A DNA stretch of 64,000 bases from Methylocaldum sp035627495 (GCF_035627495.1 NZ_DASPLO010000076.1:4031-68030), one strand, 5' to 3'. Counted from the stretch's first letter, positions 9,090 to 18,998 are shown. Numbers and translations are program-made. Notes: generated from the letters alone by a model not told the origin.

Positions 9090-10586
9090 ATGCAAGACGA
9101 TTCGGCCAAAGAAACCCCTGAAAACAGCCCAAAAGCGATCGACGCTGGTTCGTTGGCGGTCCACGAGGAGGACATCCCGACAACTCTGGAAGACTGGACC
9201 AGTTGGCTGCGGGACAAAGAAATGCCCATTTTCTCCCACACCGCGCAACGCCTTAATCAAGCAATTGAAGATAAACGCTCGGGAGTATCCGAACTCGCGA
9301 AGATCATTCTCGAAGATCCGGGTTTAACGGCCGGGCTGCTGAAGCTCGCCAGCAGTCCCTACTACAATCCCAACAGCGTTCGTCTGGCCACCGTTACGCG
9401 AGCCATCGTGTTGCTGGGACTTAATGTTATCCGCGAATTGGCTTTAGCCTGCTCGTTCATCGAAACGGTCATGTCGAAGCATGGGAAACAGCAAGTCAAC
9501 AAGGAAATCGCCTGTGCCTTGCACAGCGCAGTACAGGCGAAATCACTCGCAATTTTGGTCAACGATCCGCAGCCGGAGGAAGTATTCATCGCCGCCTTGC
9601 TGCACAACATAGGCCACATCGGCTTTTGGTGTTTCGAGCTGAACATGGGTGGCAAGATCCAGGAGTTAACGGAAAAGCAAAAAATGCCTGCGGAAAGAGC
9701 CGAAAGAGCGGTCCTGGGATTCCAGCTTATTCAGCTCGGCGCCTCGTTGAGCAAAACCTGGCGCCTCGGCGGATTGATCGAAGAAGCATTTTCCGGCAGA
9801 TCGCCCCGTACGGAGTACGTTAAGCTGGGCTACCAAATCGCGAGAGGTTCTTCACGCGGGTGGCAATCCGAAGAAATCAAGCGCTGCATCTATAGAGTGG
9901 CCGAGCTGACGGGCCAACCGCACCGCAACTTGCTCCAGCTATTGCAGCGTAACGCGGAAAGCGCGGTAAAACTCGCCAGACAATTCGGAGCCCATGAAGC
10001 CATGGCATATATTCCCGGCGCCGAGCGGGAATCGACGGCTCGGCAGCGGCAAACCGACGAATCCACACAGCGGGACGAAGCCGGCCTAATGCAAATTATG
10101 CAGGATATTACCAACCTCTTATGTGGTGAGTTCGACTTGAATCTAGTCTTCGAAATGGTCATGGAGGGAATCTATCGGGCTTTGCGCATGGACCGCGTGC
10201 TTTTCGCGTTGTTGACGCCGGATCGTAGACGGCTCAAGGAAAAGTCCGCTCTCGGATGGCCTCCGGTCGAAACCCGGGGGCTCTTGCAAGTCGGCATTGG
10301 CGGTTCACCGCCCAACATTTTTTCTAATACGCTGGAGAAGAACGAGTACCTTTGGGCGCGTGAAACCGATGCGGAAACTCAACGGCTATTTACCGGAGAG
10401 GTCATAGCGCATTTCGGCCAACACGATTGCTGCCTCTCACCAATCAGCTTCGACAAAAAGGTCATCGGCCTCTTCTATGCCGATCGCGCGTTTAGCAAAG
10501 AGCCGATCACGCGGGATGTTTTTGACAGTTTCCGTCAGTTGACCATGCAGGCCAATATCGCCTTGAAGCTTATTCAAGCGCGCTGA
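9090..10586 (+). CDS. HDOD domain protein with C-terminal GAF domain
   Basis: A 498-residue soluble protein. Residues about 45-250 have the HDOD pattern: SELAKIILEDPGLTAGLLKLASS, then the helix around VTRAIVLLGLNVIREL and LLHNIGHIGFW. The HDOD fold resembles HD phosphohydrolases but usually lacks their full catalytic set and serves in signalling. Residues about 330-490 look like a GAF sensor (LVFEMVMEGIYRALRMDRVLFALL). It starts 14 bases after valS and precedes the pil genes, so a role in motility or stress signalling is possible, but this is inferred from position only. Confidence 0.85.
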   Translation: MQDDSAKETPENSPKAIDAGSLAVHEEDIPTTLEDWTSWLRDKEMPIFSHTAQRLNQAIEDKRSGVSELAKIILEDPGLTAGLLKLASSPYYNPNSVRLATVTRAIVLLGLNVIRELALACSFIETVMSKHGKQQVNKEIACALHSAVQAKSLAILVNDPQPEEVFIAALLHNIGHIGFWCFELNMGGKIQELTEKQKMPAERAERAVLGFQLIQLGASLSKTWRLGGLIEEAFSGRSPRTEYVKLGYQIARGSSRGWQSEEIKRCIYRVAELTGQPHRNLLQLLQRNAESAVKLARQFGAHEAMAYIPGAERESTARQRQTDESTQRDEAGLMQIMQDITNLLCGEFDLNLVFEMVMEGIYRALRMDRVLFALLTPDRRRLKEKSALGWPPVETRGLLQVGIGGSPPNIFSNTLEKNEYLWARETDAETQRLFTGEVIAHFGQHDCCLSPISFDKKVIGLFYADRAFSKEPITRDVFDSFRQLTMQANIALKLIQAR

Positions 10587-10714
10587 CATTCGACGGTATC
10601 GTAAACCACTCCGTTCGTCGGACATCGGAGCAAACTGGATAAAGTCTACGTATCAACTAATATTATCCAGGCTTTCAACACACGCATGCTTAGCAGTCCG
10701 CAGCGTTAATACTC

Positions 10715-12430
10715 ATGGCGACCACGGCGACGAAATTGCAACTCAGCGGATTGGCCAGAAGCCTGGTCAAGGATGGGCTGTTAACGGAATCCGATGCGCA
10801 GCTTCATTTCGAAGAGGCTCTGCGAAAAAAGACCCATTTCGTAAGCTATTTGGTCAACAACAAAATTCTCGATAGCCTGACTATCGCATCCGTGGCATCG
10901 AGAGAATATGGAGTTCCCCTGTTCGACCTGGATGCGATATCTCTGGACATGATGCCGATCAAGGCAGTCAGTGAGAAGTTGATCCGCCAACACCACGTTC
11001 TACCTCTTTTCAAACGCGGAAACCGCCTGTATTTGGGTGTTACGGATCCGACCAATCTCCAAGCTCTGGACGAGGTCAAATTTCATACCCGATCAAGCAC
11101 CGAAAGCGTCATCGTAGAGGAAGACAAACTGGCGCGGATGATCGACACGGCGATGGAAGCGGTCGACACCTCGTTCAAAGACTTGTTGGACACAGATCTC
11201 GACAATCTTCACATTACCGGTGGCGATGAAGCCGATCAGCCGGCCGAAGGCGACACTTCCGACATAGACGATGCGCCGATTGTCCGTTTCGTCAACAAAA
11301 TTCTCCTCGACGCCATCAAGAGGGGTGCTTCTGACATCCACTTCGAGCCTTACGAGAAAAATTTCCGCATTCGCTTCCGCCATGACGGCATGCTTCACGA
11401 GATCGCAAGCCCTCCGCCCAATCTGGCAGGACGTATGTTGGCGCGGCTTAAGGTCATGTCACGAATGGACATTGCCGAGCGGCGGATACCTCAGGACGGC
11501 CGTATCAAGATGGCGCTGTCGAGAACTCGCGCCATCGACTTCCGTGTCAACTCCTGTCCGACGCTATTCGGCGAAAAGATCGTACTGCGTATTCTCGATC
11601 CCACCGCGGCCCAACTCGGAATTGAAAAGCTCGGCTTTGAGCCGGAGCAGCAACAAAATTTTCTGAGCGCCATCAATAAGCCCTACGGAATGATCCTAGT
11701 TACAGGACCTACCGGAAGCGGCAAAACGGTAAGCCTCTACACCGGGCTCAATATCTTGAATACGGCCGACCGCAATATCTCGACGGCCGAAGATCCGGTG
11801 GAAATCACTGTACCCGGCATCAATCAGGTCAACGTCAACGTCAAAACCGGCCTGACCTTTGCCGAGGCGCTTCGGGCGTTTTTGCGGCAAGACCCGGACG
11901 TCATCATGGTGGGCGAAATTCGTGATCTGGAAACGGCTGAAATTGCGGTCAAGGCTGCACAGACCGGCCATTTGGTGCTATCCACCCTGCACACCAATGA
12001 TGCGCCTCAAACGCTCAACCGCTTGATGCAGATGGGTATACCCGCGTTCAACATCGCCTCCTCCGTGCTGTTGATTATGGCGCAACGGCTGGCACGGCGA
12101 CTTTGCGAACATTGCAAGAAGGAGGAGAAACTCCCCCCGGAAGTCCTGTTGGAAGCCGGTTTCCGGGAAAACGAGCTGGGCAGCTTCACGGTTTTTGGAC
12201 CGGTAGGCTGCGATAAATGCGTAAAAGGATATAGAGGCCGGGTCGGTATTTATCAGGTCATGCCCATTTCGGAATCCATTAACCGCATCATTCTCGAAGG
12301 CGGAAACGTCCTTCAGCTTGGCGAGCAAGCGAAAGCGGAGGGCGTAGCAGACCTACGGGAGTCGGGTCTGCGGAAAATCAAGGCCGGCATTACCAGTTTG
12401 GAAGAAATCGACCGCGTCACCCGAGACTGA
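10715..12430 (+). CDS. pilB: Type IV pilus assembly ATPase PilB
   Basis: A 571-residue hexameric cytoplasmic motor that drives pilus extension. It has an N-terminal MshEN/GspE-N domain (residues about 20-150), then the secretion ATPase core. Walker A GPTGSGKT is near residue 331, the Walker B region (DPDVIMVGEIRD) near 390, and the HTNDA box follows. Two CxxC pairs (CEHC and CDKC, about residues 464-502) form the zinc-binding tetracysteine motif of GspE/PilB. It leads a tight pilB-pilC-pilD operon. The 128-base gap upstream shows no convincing -24/-12 promoter. Confidence 0.97.
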   Translation: MATTATKLQLSGLARSLVKDGLLTESDAQLHFEEALRKKTHFVSYLVNNKILDSLTIASVASREYGVPLFDLDAISLDMMPIKAVSEKLIRQHHVLPLFKRGNRLYLGVTDPTNLQALDEVKFHTRSSTESVIVEEDKLARMIDTAMEAVDTSFKDLLDTDLDNLHITGGDEADQPAEGDTSDIDDAPIVRFVNKILLDAIKRGASDIHFEPYEKNFRIRFRHDGMLHEIASPPPNLAGRMLARLKVMSRMDIAERRIPQDGRIKMALSRTRAIDFRVNSCPTLFGEKIVLRILDPTAAQLGIEKLGFEPEQQQNFLSAINKPYGMILVTGPTGSGKTVSLYTGLNILNTADRNISTAEDPVEITVPGINQVNVNVKTGLTFAEALRAFLRQDPDVIMVGEIRDLETAEIAVKAAQTGHLVLSTLHTNDAPQTLNRLMQMGIPAFNIASSVLLIMAQRLARRLCEHCKKEEKLPPEVLLEAGFRENELGSFTVFGPVGCDKCVKGYRGRVGIYQVMPISESINRIILEGGNVLQLGEQAKAEGVADLRESGLRKIKAGITSLEEIDRVTRD

Positions 12431-12436
12431 TTTTTT

Positions 12437-13651
12437 ATGGCAAAAGAAGAACTTATTCTGTTTTATTGGGAAGGTGCCGACCGCACCGGCGGGCGCGTCA
12501 AAGGGGAACTGTCCGCACGCACCGAGACTACGGCCAAGGCCGAACTCCGGCGCCAGGGCATCAAAGTAATTAAGATCAAGAAAAAACCCAAGCCGCTGTT
12601 CAGCGCGCGAAAGAAAAAAATCACGACTAAAGACATCGCCGTATTTAGCCGCCAGCTAGCGACCATGATGAGTGCAGGCGTACCGCTGGTTCAGGCCTTC
12701 GATATTGTCGGACGCGGCCACGAAAATCCAAGCATGCAAGATTTGATTATGAGCATCAAAGCGGATGTCGAGGGTGGCAGCCCCCTTGCCGAAGCATTGG
12801 GCAAACATCCGATTTATTTTGACGAGCTATTTTGTAACCTGGTGCAGGCCGGCGAGCAAGCCGGCGTTCTAGAGACGCTGTTGCACAAGATCGCCGAATA
12901 CAAGGAAAAAACCGAAACCCTTAAAGGCAAGATCAAGAAAGCCTTGACTTATCCCACAGCCGTCATCGTGGTTGCCTGCATCGTAACCGCTATTCTGCTG
13001 ATTTTTGTTGTACCGACATTTGAGGATTTATTCAAAGGTTTTGGGGCGGATCTCCCAGCATTTACCCAAATGGTTATCGAGATGTCCCGGTTTCTCACGG
13101 CCTGGTGGTATGTAGTACTGGGAGTCCTTGTCGTTATCGGCTTTGTTTTCGTAAAGCTCAAGCAGCGCTCCGCCGCTTTCAATCATGCCCTGGACCGATT
13201 TATGTTGCAGATACCGGCTATCGGCACAATCCTGCACAAAGCCGCTATTTCGCGTTTTGCCCGAACCTTGGCCACCATGTCGGCCGCCGGAGTACCCTTG
13301 GTAGAGGCGTTGCAATCGGTGGCCGGCGCTACCGGTAATATTATTTATTCCAATGCCGTCTTGCGAATGCGGGACGAGGTAGCCACCGGACATCAGCTTC
13401 AGCTAACCATGCGTCAGGCAAATCTATTTCCCAACATGGTAATACAGATGGTTGCGATCGGGGAGGAATCCGGCTCCCTGGACAGCATGCTTGCCAAAGT
13501 GGCGGACTTCTACGAAGAAGAAGTAGACAACGCCGTAGATTCTCTAAGCAGTCTTCTTGAGCCCATGATCATGGCATTCTTAGGGGTGGTCGTCGGTGGC
13601 TTGGTAGTCGCCATGTACTTGCCGATATTTAAACTCGGATCCGTTGTCTGA
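12437..13651 (+). CDS. pilC: Type IV pilus inner-membrane platform protein PilC
   Basis: A 404-residue inner-membrane protein that couples the PilB motor to pilin assembly. Two T2SF domains are visible, each with the pattern F-R-L-A/TM-S-A-G-VPL: FSRQLATMMSAGVPLVQAF (about residues 72-90) and FARTLATMSAAGVPLVEAL (about 273-291). Hydrophobic helices follow at about 170-195 and 210-235, with a third at the C-terminus. It begins six bases after pilB and ends overlapping the pilD reading frame. Confidence 0.97.
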   Translation: MAKEELILFYWEGADRTGGRVKGELSARTETTAKAELRRQGIKVIKIKKKPKPLFSARKKKITTKDIAVFSRQLATMMSAGVPLVQAFDIVGRGHENPSMQDLIMSIKADVEGGSPLAEALGKHPIYFDELFCNLVQAGEQAGVLETLLHKIAEYKEKTETLKGKIKKALTYPTAVIVVACIVTAILLIFVVPTFEDLFKGFGADLPAFTQMVIEMSRFLTAWWYVVLGVLVVIGFVFVKLKQRSAAFNHALDRFMLQIPAIGTILHKAAISRFARTLATMSAAGVPLVEALQSVAGATGNIIYSNAVLRMRDEVATGHQLQLTMRQANLFPNMVIQMVAIGEESGSLDSMLAKVADFYEEEVDNAVDSLSSLLEPMIMAFLGVVVGGLVVAMYLPIFKLGSVV

Positions 13652-13667
13652 ACGAGAGAATACGGAC

Positions 13668-14549
13668 GTGACTCCATCCATCCGATTACTGGCTGATAAT
13701 CCCCTTTTGTTCTTGGCCGTTATCGCCGCTTTGGGGCTCGTGGTCGGCAGCTTTCTAAACGTGGTCATTCACCGGCTTCCGGTTATGCTGGAGAAAAACT
13801 GGCGGCGCGAGTGTCAGGCCTTTCTGGATCTCGAGCCTGAAGCCGATCCAGGTCAGCCCTACAATTTGCTAGTTCCGGGCTCTCATTGCCCCCAATGCAA
13901 ACGACCGATTCGGCCTTGGGAAAACATTCCGATCGTCAGTTATCTAATGCTTAAAGGGCGATGCGCAGGGTGTGGAATGCCGATAACCTTTCGCTACCCG
14001 GCTATCGAGGCGCTGACCGCCGTGATTTCGATCGCTGTTGCCTGGCATTTCGGCGTTACCTGGCAAACCGCATCCGCGCTGCTACTCAGCTGGAGTCTAA
14101 TTTGCCTGAGTTTTATCGACTTCGATCGCCAACTGCTTCCCGACGCGATTACAATGCCCATACTCTGGCTGGGTCTGTTTCTCAGTCTGTTTAACCTATT
14201 CACAGACAGCACTTCTAGCATACTGGGAGCCATTTTCGGATATCTATGCCTTTGGCTGGTATACCATCTGTTCAGGTTAGCGACCGGCAAAGAAGGAATG
14301 GGACACGGCGATTTCAAACTGCTTGCTTTGCTGGGCGCTTGGCTGGGATGGAGCATGCTGCCGACCGTGGTGCTCCTCTCTTCTTTGGTCGGGGCTGTAA
14401 TCGGCATCGCCATGATTGCCATTTTCAGGCACGACCGCAGCATTCCCATTCCATTCGGTCCTTATTTGGCTATGGCTGGGTGGATTGCGTTGATGTGGGG
14501 TCACGACATAAACGCCGCTTACATGCGTTTCGCGGGGATTTCCGGCTAA
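13668..14549 (+). CDS. pilD: Prepilin peptidase / N-methyltransferase PilD
   Basis: A 293-residue polytopic inner-membrane aspartic protease that cleaves the prepilin leader and methylates the new N-terminal phenylalanine. The cytoplasmic zinc loop has two CxxC pairs (CPQC and CAGC, about residues 74-102). The two catalytic aspartates lie in SFIDFDRQLLPD and GHGDFKLLALLGAWLG. The frame is open from a TTG at 13644 that would overlap pilC; the GTG at 13668 has a better ribosome site (GAGAG, nine bases upstream) and is chosen here. It completes the pilB-pilC-pilD operon. Confidence 0.95.
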   Translation: MTPSIRLLADNPLLFLAVIAALGLVVGSFLNVVIHRLPVMLEKNWRRECQAFLDLEPEADPGQPYNLLVPGSHCPQCKRPIRPWENIPIVSYLMLKGRCAGCGMPITFRYPAIEALTAVISIAVAWHFGVTWQTASALLLSWSLICLSFIDFDRQLLPDAITMPILWLGLFLSLFNLFTDSTSSILGAIFGYLCLWLVYHLFRLATGKEGMGHGDFKLLALLGAWLGWSMLPTVVLLSSLVGAVIGIAMIAIFRHDRSIPIPFGPYLAMAGWIALMWGHDINAAYMRFAGISG

Positions 14550-14572
14550 GAGCTTGTGAAATAACCTACTAC

Positions 14573-14956
14573 GCGGCCCGAGTCCGCGCCTGCGATGCTC
14601 AACGTACCCGATCCAACGAAAGCACATCGCGTAAGCGACTCATTAATCTCCCTCTCCCGATCGCTCACAGTACATCTCCCTCTGGGAGAGGGTTGGGTGA
14701 GGGCCGTACACCCGCGCTTTTTATGCAGGGCTTCCATGCCCGGCACCCTTCGGGCGGCTACCGCCGTGTACCAATTCGCCGGGAGCGACCATTCTGCCGG
14801 GAGCAGAATGGGACGAACGGAGTTCGCCCGGAGGGCAAAGTCGAGGAAAGGATTTTGTCGTTTGGAACGTGCAAAACATGTCCCGAAGGGCGAGCCTCAG
14901 GGATGAGGCGAGTAAATCGGCCATCCTGCCGATTTGTCGACGCGGACTCGGGCCGC
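14573..14956. repeat. Repeat-rich spacer bounded by a perfect 16-bp inverted repeat
   Basis: The 440-base gap between pilD and coaE holds no credible gene. GCGGCCCGAGTCCGCG at 14573-14588 recurs as its exact reverse complement at 14941-14956. Inside are several perfect small hairpins: TCTCCC/GGGAGA at 14675-14689, followed by a GGGTTGGGTGAGGG-type run; an 8-bp stem at 14790-14810; CGAA/TTCG at 14814-14826; and an 8-bp stem at 14914-14935. The CTCCCTCTGGGAGAGGGTTGGGTGAG-like part resembles REP-type repeats common in gammaproteobacterial genomes (from memory, not searched). A MITE-like or BIME-like element is the best reading. No target-site duplication is obvious. Confidence 0.55.
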
Positions 14957-14989
14957 TCACTGCGGTTTTTTCTCAACCTCTGAGTTAAT

Positions 14990-15583
14990 ATGCTCAAGAT
15001 CGGCCTAACCGGCGGGATCGGCTGCGGCAAAAGCACGGTTGCCGAATTATTCGCCGCCAAGGGTATTCCGATTCTGGATGCGGATGTGATCGCCCGCGAG
15101 TTGGTCGAGCCAAACCAACCGGCATTCGAGGCGATAAAGCAGCACTTCGGAGCGGCGATTCTAAAAGATGGCTGTCTTGATCGAGTAAGGTTGCGAGAAA
15201 TCGTTTTTTTCGACCCCGAAGAAAAACGCTGGCTTGAGACCCTGCTACATCCCTTGGTGTATTCCGAAATAAACCGAAGACTAGCGATTCTATCCGCGCC
15301 CTACTGCATCTTGGTCGTTCCCTTGCTGCTGGAAACCGGACGAAGACATCTTGTGGACCGGCTACTCGTCGTGGATTGCCCAGAAGACTTACAGCGGCAG
15401 CGTGTCGAGCTTCGCGATGGACTGAGCCAGCCAGAAATCGAAAAAATTATGTCCTCCCAACTTAGTCGCAGCGAACGGCTCGCGGCCGCGGATGATGTGC
15501 TCGAAAACATTGGCGATAAAGTAAGTCTCTCAGACCAAGTCGAGCAATTACACCAATTTTATCTCGCTCTTAGCAGACATTGA
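14990..15583 (+). CDS. coaE: Dephospho-CoA kinase CoaE
   Basis: A 197-residue P-loop kinase that phosphorylates the 3'-hydroxyl of dephospho-CoA, the last step of coenzyme A synthesis. The P-loop GGIGCGKST is at residues 8-16. The following DADVIARELVEPNQPAF segment is the conserved CoaE lid and substrate region, and the LHPLVYSEI motif is present. The order pilD-coaE-zapD-yacG is typical of gammaproteobacteria. Confidence 0.97.
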   Translation: MLKIGLTGGIGCGKSTVAELFAAKGIPILDADVIARELVEPNQPAFEAIKQHFGAAILKDGCLDRVRLREIVFFDPEEKRWLETLLHPLVYSEINRRLAILSAPYCILVVPLLLETGRRHLVDRLLVVDCPEDLQRQRVELRDGLSQPEIEKIMSSQLSRSERLAAADDVLENIGDKVSLSDQVEQLHQFYLALSRH

Positions 15584-15707
15584 TTGCCACGAGTCTCGCA
15601 CAAAATCAGGTACAAAAGGTAGGTATTGACTAATTGCCGGGATAAACGAAAATGTTGATCGCCAACGGACACCCTTAATTTATAAATCCTGGATCGGATT
15701 GTTTATT

Positions 15708-16502
15708 ATGCTTTCTATTGCCGAAACTCCCGCCTTAAACGATTCCATCATTTATGAGTTCCCGCTTAATGAACGCATACGTGTGCTCATGCGGCTCGAG
15801 CAACTCTTTCAGCAGCTTGACCACTTCATGACCGGTGATTCGATTTGGGACAGTCGGGCGGTAATCGCAACCCTGCTGGATGTCCTAACTCTTTTTAGCC
15901 GCAATGATCTTAAGTCGGAAACTCTAAAGGAATTAGATCGCCATGCAGCAGTGCTCACTCGAATGGCGCACAATCAAGACATTGATCATGCCAAGCTAGA
16001 TAAAATCCTGACTAAGCTGGACAAATTAAGTAAAGAGCTTTACGCCACCCCGGGTAAACTCGGCCTCTCTCTGATGGAGAACGAGTTGTTTAAGAGCATC
16101 TCTCAACGCAGCGCCATTCCGGGCGGGACTTGCTCATTCGATTTACCCGCCTTTCATTACTGGCTTAAACTCGACGACCACACACGCCGACAAGATCTCG
16201 AGAATTGGCTAGAGCCGTTCCGGCTCATACGTTCGGCTATCGATATTCTGCTAAATTTCATACGCACCGGCGCCGCCCCGACCGAAGAACGGGCTAGCGG
16301 GGGCTTCTTTCAGAAAAGCCTGGATCACACCCTGCCATTTCAACTTCTCCGCGTCGGCGTGAAGCGTTCACAACCATATTTTGCCGAGATTAGCGGGGGC
16401 AAACACCGATTTACCGTCCGTTTCATGATTCCTGATACGGTTGAACGGCCAACCCAGTGCCAGGATGACATTACTTTCCAATTAACGTGTTGCTTATTGT
16501 GA
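15708..16502 (+). CDS. zapD: Cell division protein ZapD
   Basis: A 264-residue cytoplasmic protein that cross-links FtsZ filaments at the division ring. The sequence matches ZapD (formerly YacF/DUF1342): the opening YEFPLNERIRVLMRLEQLF, the helical middle, and the C-terminal strand region with LLRVGV and YFAEISGGKHRFTVRF. The ATG at 15708 is chosen over an in-frame TTG at 15699, giving a length close to the E. coli protein. It sits between coaE and yacG as in many relatives. Confidence 0.93.
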   Translation: MLSIAETPALNDSIIYEFPLNERIRVLMRLEQLFQQLDHFMTGDSIWDSRAVIATLLDVLTLFSRNDLKSETLKELDRHAAVLTRMAHNQDIDHAKLDKILTKLDKLSKELYATPGKLGLSLMENELFKSISQRSAIPGGTCSFDLPAFHYWLKLDDHTRRQDLENWLEPFRLIRSAIDILLNFIRTGAAPTEERASGGFFQKSLDHTLPFQLLRVGVKRSQPYFAEISGGKHRFTVRFMIPDTVERPTQCQDDITFQLTCCLL

Positions 16503-16511
16503 CGAGCGAGC

Positions 16512-16745
16512 TTGTCCGACGCACTTCCATACAAAATCATTAAATGTCCTCGCTGTCGAAAGCCGGTAGCTTGGAACGAAACCCATCCGTTTAAGCCATT
16601 TTGCAGCGAATACTGCAAATTGATCGACCTGGGCGAATGGGCTACAGCCTCCTATGCCATAGCCGGTGAGCCGGCAGCCCCCGACGCATCGGACGGCGAA
16701 ACACCGTTATCTAACGACCATACTGATCACCTTCCGGGTCCATAA
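16512..16745 (+). CDS. yacG: DNA gyrase inhibitor YacG, zinc-binding
   Basis: A 77-residue zinc protein of the YacG family, which binds and inhibits DNA gyrase in E. coli. The four zinc ligands are C12, C15, C31 and C35 (CPRC and CSEYC), followed by the family motif KLIDLGEWA. The start appears to be TTG at 16512, with a purine-rich GAGCGAG just upstream. No ATG or GTG is available in frame before the zinc knuckle. Confidence 0.92.
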   Translation: MSDALPYKIIKCPRCRKPVAWNETHPFKPFCSEYCKLIDLGEWATASYAIAGEPAAPDASDGETPLSNDHTDHLPGP

Positions 16746-16849
16746 GCATCGAGGACCACGCGCCCACACTATGGAGCGCCGTTCTTGAAAACTCATCCTA
16801 AACCCTCATATTTACAAGCGCCTGTTTTAGACCAAACGAGGAGTCCTCC

Positions 16850-17137
16850 ATGCCTATCTATGAATACCAATGCAAATCGTGCGGCCACGAATTCGAAGCG
16901 ATACAAAAAATCAGTGACGATCCCTTGAAAGAATGCCCTGCGTGCGGCGATCTCGAATTGAATAAATTGGTGTCGGCTGCCGGGTTTCGGCTAAAAGGCG
17001 GTGGTTGGTACGAAACGGATTTCAAAGGCGGCAAAGACAAGAAAAAGAACCTGGCCGGCGAAACCTCGGATGGCAAATCGGATACATCGCCAGCCAAGAA
17101 AGAAACTCCAAAGCCGGCAGCGGATGCAACCTCGTAA
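16850..17137 (+). CDS. FmdB-family zinc ribbon protein
   Basis: A 95-residue small protein with the FmdB/CxxC-CxxC regulatory zinc ribbon at its N-terminus: MPIYEYQCKSCGHEFE, with C8, C11, C29 and C32 as ligands. The family was named after a putative formamidase regulator; its true role is unsettled. The C-terminal 40 residues are low-complexity and Lys/Pro/Ala-rich. A clear ribosome site (GAGGAG) precedes the ATG. Its place just before aspS is common in proteobacteria. Confidence 0.85.
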   Translation: MPIYEYQCKSCGHEFEAIQKISDDPLKECPACGDLELNKLVSAAGFRLKGGGWYETDFKGGKDKKKNLAGETSDGKSDTSPAKKETPKPAADATS

Positions 17138-17204
17138 ACTTGTACATGGACTGCCAGGCCCGTAATATTCCCGGTTTTTATTGATCCAAGTTAGAGATAT
17201 AGCG

Positions 17205-18998
17205 ATGCGTAGCCACAGATGTGGAGAATTGACGGAAAGCCATTTGAATCAGGAAGTGGATCTTTGTGGCTGGGTTCACCGCCGCCGCGATCACGGCGGT
17301 GTAATCTTCATTGACCTCCGCGACCGCGAAGGGTTGGTTCAGGTCGTATTCGATCCCGATTATGGGGAAGCCTTCAATGTGGCGGAAACGGTCCGCAGCG
17401 AATATGTGCTCAAAGTGCACGGCAAGGTCCGCCGGCGTCCAACCGGAACGGAAAACCCCAATTTACCGACGGGAAAAATCGAGGTTTTGGCTACTCGCTT
17501 GGAGATCCTCAACAAAGCCGAAACGCCTCCTTTTCCTCTGGAAAGTGAAATTGAAGTCAGCGAAGAAACCCGCTTGCGGTTCCGTTACATCGATTTGCGC
17601 CGCCCGGTGATGCAGCATCGCATGAGAATGCGGCGCGACATTGTGCGTTTCCTTAGGCAATTTCTCGATCATCATGGATTCTATGAAATCGAGACGCCTT
17701 TCCTGACCAAAGCGACCCCGGAAGGCGCGAGGGACTATCTGGTCCCGAGCCGAACTCATCCCAATCATTTCTTCGCTTTGCCGCAGTCGCCGCAGTTGTA
17801 CAAACAACTCCTGATGATTTCCGGCATGGATCGCTATTATCAGGTGGTACGTTGCTTCCGGGACGAAGACCTGCGCGCCGACCGCCAGCCGGAATTCACG
17901 CAGCTCGATATCGAAACGTCTTTCATGGACGAAAAACAGATTACCGATCTAATGGAAGACATGATCCGGGATCTGTTCGCGGAAGTGCTCAAGGTCGAAC
18001 TCCCCAATCCGTTTCCACGGCTCACGTACGAGGAGGCCATGCGGCGGTACGGCTCGGACAAACCGGATCTGCGCATCCCGCTGGAACTGGTGGACGTGGC
18101 GGACCTGGTAGCTTCCGCCGAATTCAAAGTGTTCGCCGGCCCCGCCAACGATCCCGATGGTAGAGTCGTGGCGCTTAAAGTCTCCGGCGGCACCGATTTG
18201 TCCCGCAAGGAGATCGATGATCTGACCCAGCATGTCGCCATATATGGCGCGAAGGGCTTGGCCTACATTAAAGTCACCGACCGTAGCACCGGCATCGAAG
18301 GCTTGCAATCGCCCATCGTCAAATTCCTCCCTGCGGAAGCCGTGCGCGGCATCCTTGACCGGGTGGAGGCGCAAACCGGCGACATCATTTTCTTTGGCGC
18401 CGACAAAGCCAAAATCGTCAACGAGGCCATGGGCGCCCTGCGCCTCAAGCTGGGCCACGACCGGGGCCTCGCGCAAGGCGACTGGAAACCGCTTTGGGTG
18501 GTGGACTTCCCCATGTTCGAATGGGACGAAAAGGAGAACCGCTGGTTCGCCCTGCACCACCCGTTCACCGCGCCCAAATGCAGCCTCGAAGAGCTTCAGT
18601 CCAACCCCGGCCAGGCACTCTCCCGTGCGTATGACATGGTGCTGAACGGTACCGAAATCGGCGGTGGTTCGGTGCGTATCCACCGCACCGAAATGCAGGA
18701 CGCCGTATTTAAGCTGCTCGGTATCGGGGACGAGGAAGCCCAGCAGAAATTCGGGTTCCTGCTCAATGCCCTCAAGTACGGGGCGCCGCCTCACGGGGGA
18801 CTCGCCTTCGGCCTGGATCGACTGGTCATGCTCATGAGCGGCGCAACCTCCATCCGCGAGGTCATGGCCTTTCCCAAGACCCAGTCGGCCTGGTGCCCGA
18901 TGATCGACGCCCCGGCCATGGTTACTGACGCCCAACTCCGCGAACTCGGCATCCGCCTTCGCCGTCCGCAGGAGGGAGAAAAAGGCGACACGGTCTAA
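17205..18998 (+). CDS. aspS: Aspartyl-tRNA synthetase
   Basis: A 597-residue class II synthetase charging tRNA with aspartate. The N-terminal OB-fold anticodon domain (CGWVHRRRDHGGVIFIDLRDREG, about residues 20-42) is followed by class II motif 2 (RCFRDEDLRADRQPEFTQLD) and motif 3 (GLAFGLDRLVML). The large GAD insertion domain of bacterial AspRS lies between motifs 2 and 3. The open frame begins at a TTG (17181), but the ATG at 17205 aligns with the E. coli start (MRxxxCGxL) and is preferred. Confidence 0.97.
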   Translation: MRSHRCGELTESHLNQEVDLCGWVHRRRDHGGVIFIDLRDREGLVQVVFDPDYGEAFNVAETVRSEYVLKVHGKVRRRPTGTENPNLPTGKIEVLATRLEILNKAETPPFPLESEIEVSEETRLRFRYIDLRRPVMQHRMRMRRDIVRFLRQFLDHHGFYEIETPFLTKATPEGARDYLVPSRTHPNHFFALPQSPQLYKQLLMISGMDRYYQVVRCFRDEDLRADRQPEFTQLDIETSFMDEKQITDLMEDMIRDLFAEVLKVELPNPFPRLTYEEAMRRYGSDKPDLRIPLELVDVADLVASAEFKVFAGPANDPDGRVVALKVSGGTDLSRKEIDDLTQHVAIYGAKGLAYIKVTDRSTGIEGLQSPIVKFLPAEAVRGILDRVEAQTGDIIFFGADKAKIVNEAMGALRLKLGHDRGLAQGDWKPLWVVDFPMFEWDEKENRWFALHHPFTAPKCSLEELQSNPGQALSRAYDMVLNGTEIGGGSVRIHRTEMQDAVFKLLGIGDEEAQQKFGFLLNALKYGAPPHGGLAFGLDRLVMLMSGATSIREVMAFPKTQSAWCPMIDAPAMVTDAQLRELGIRLRRPQEGEKGDTV

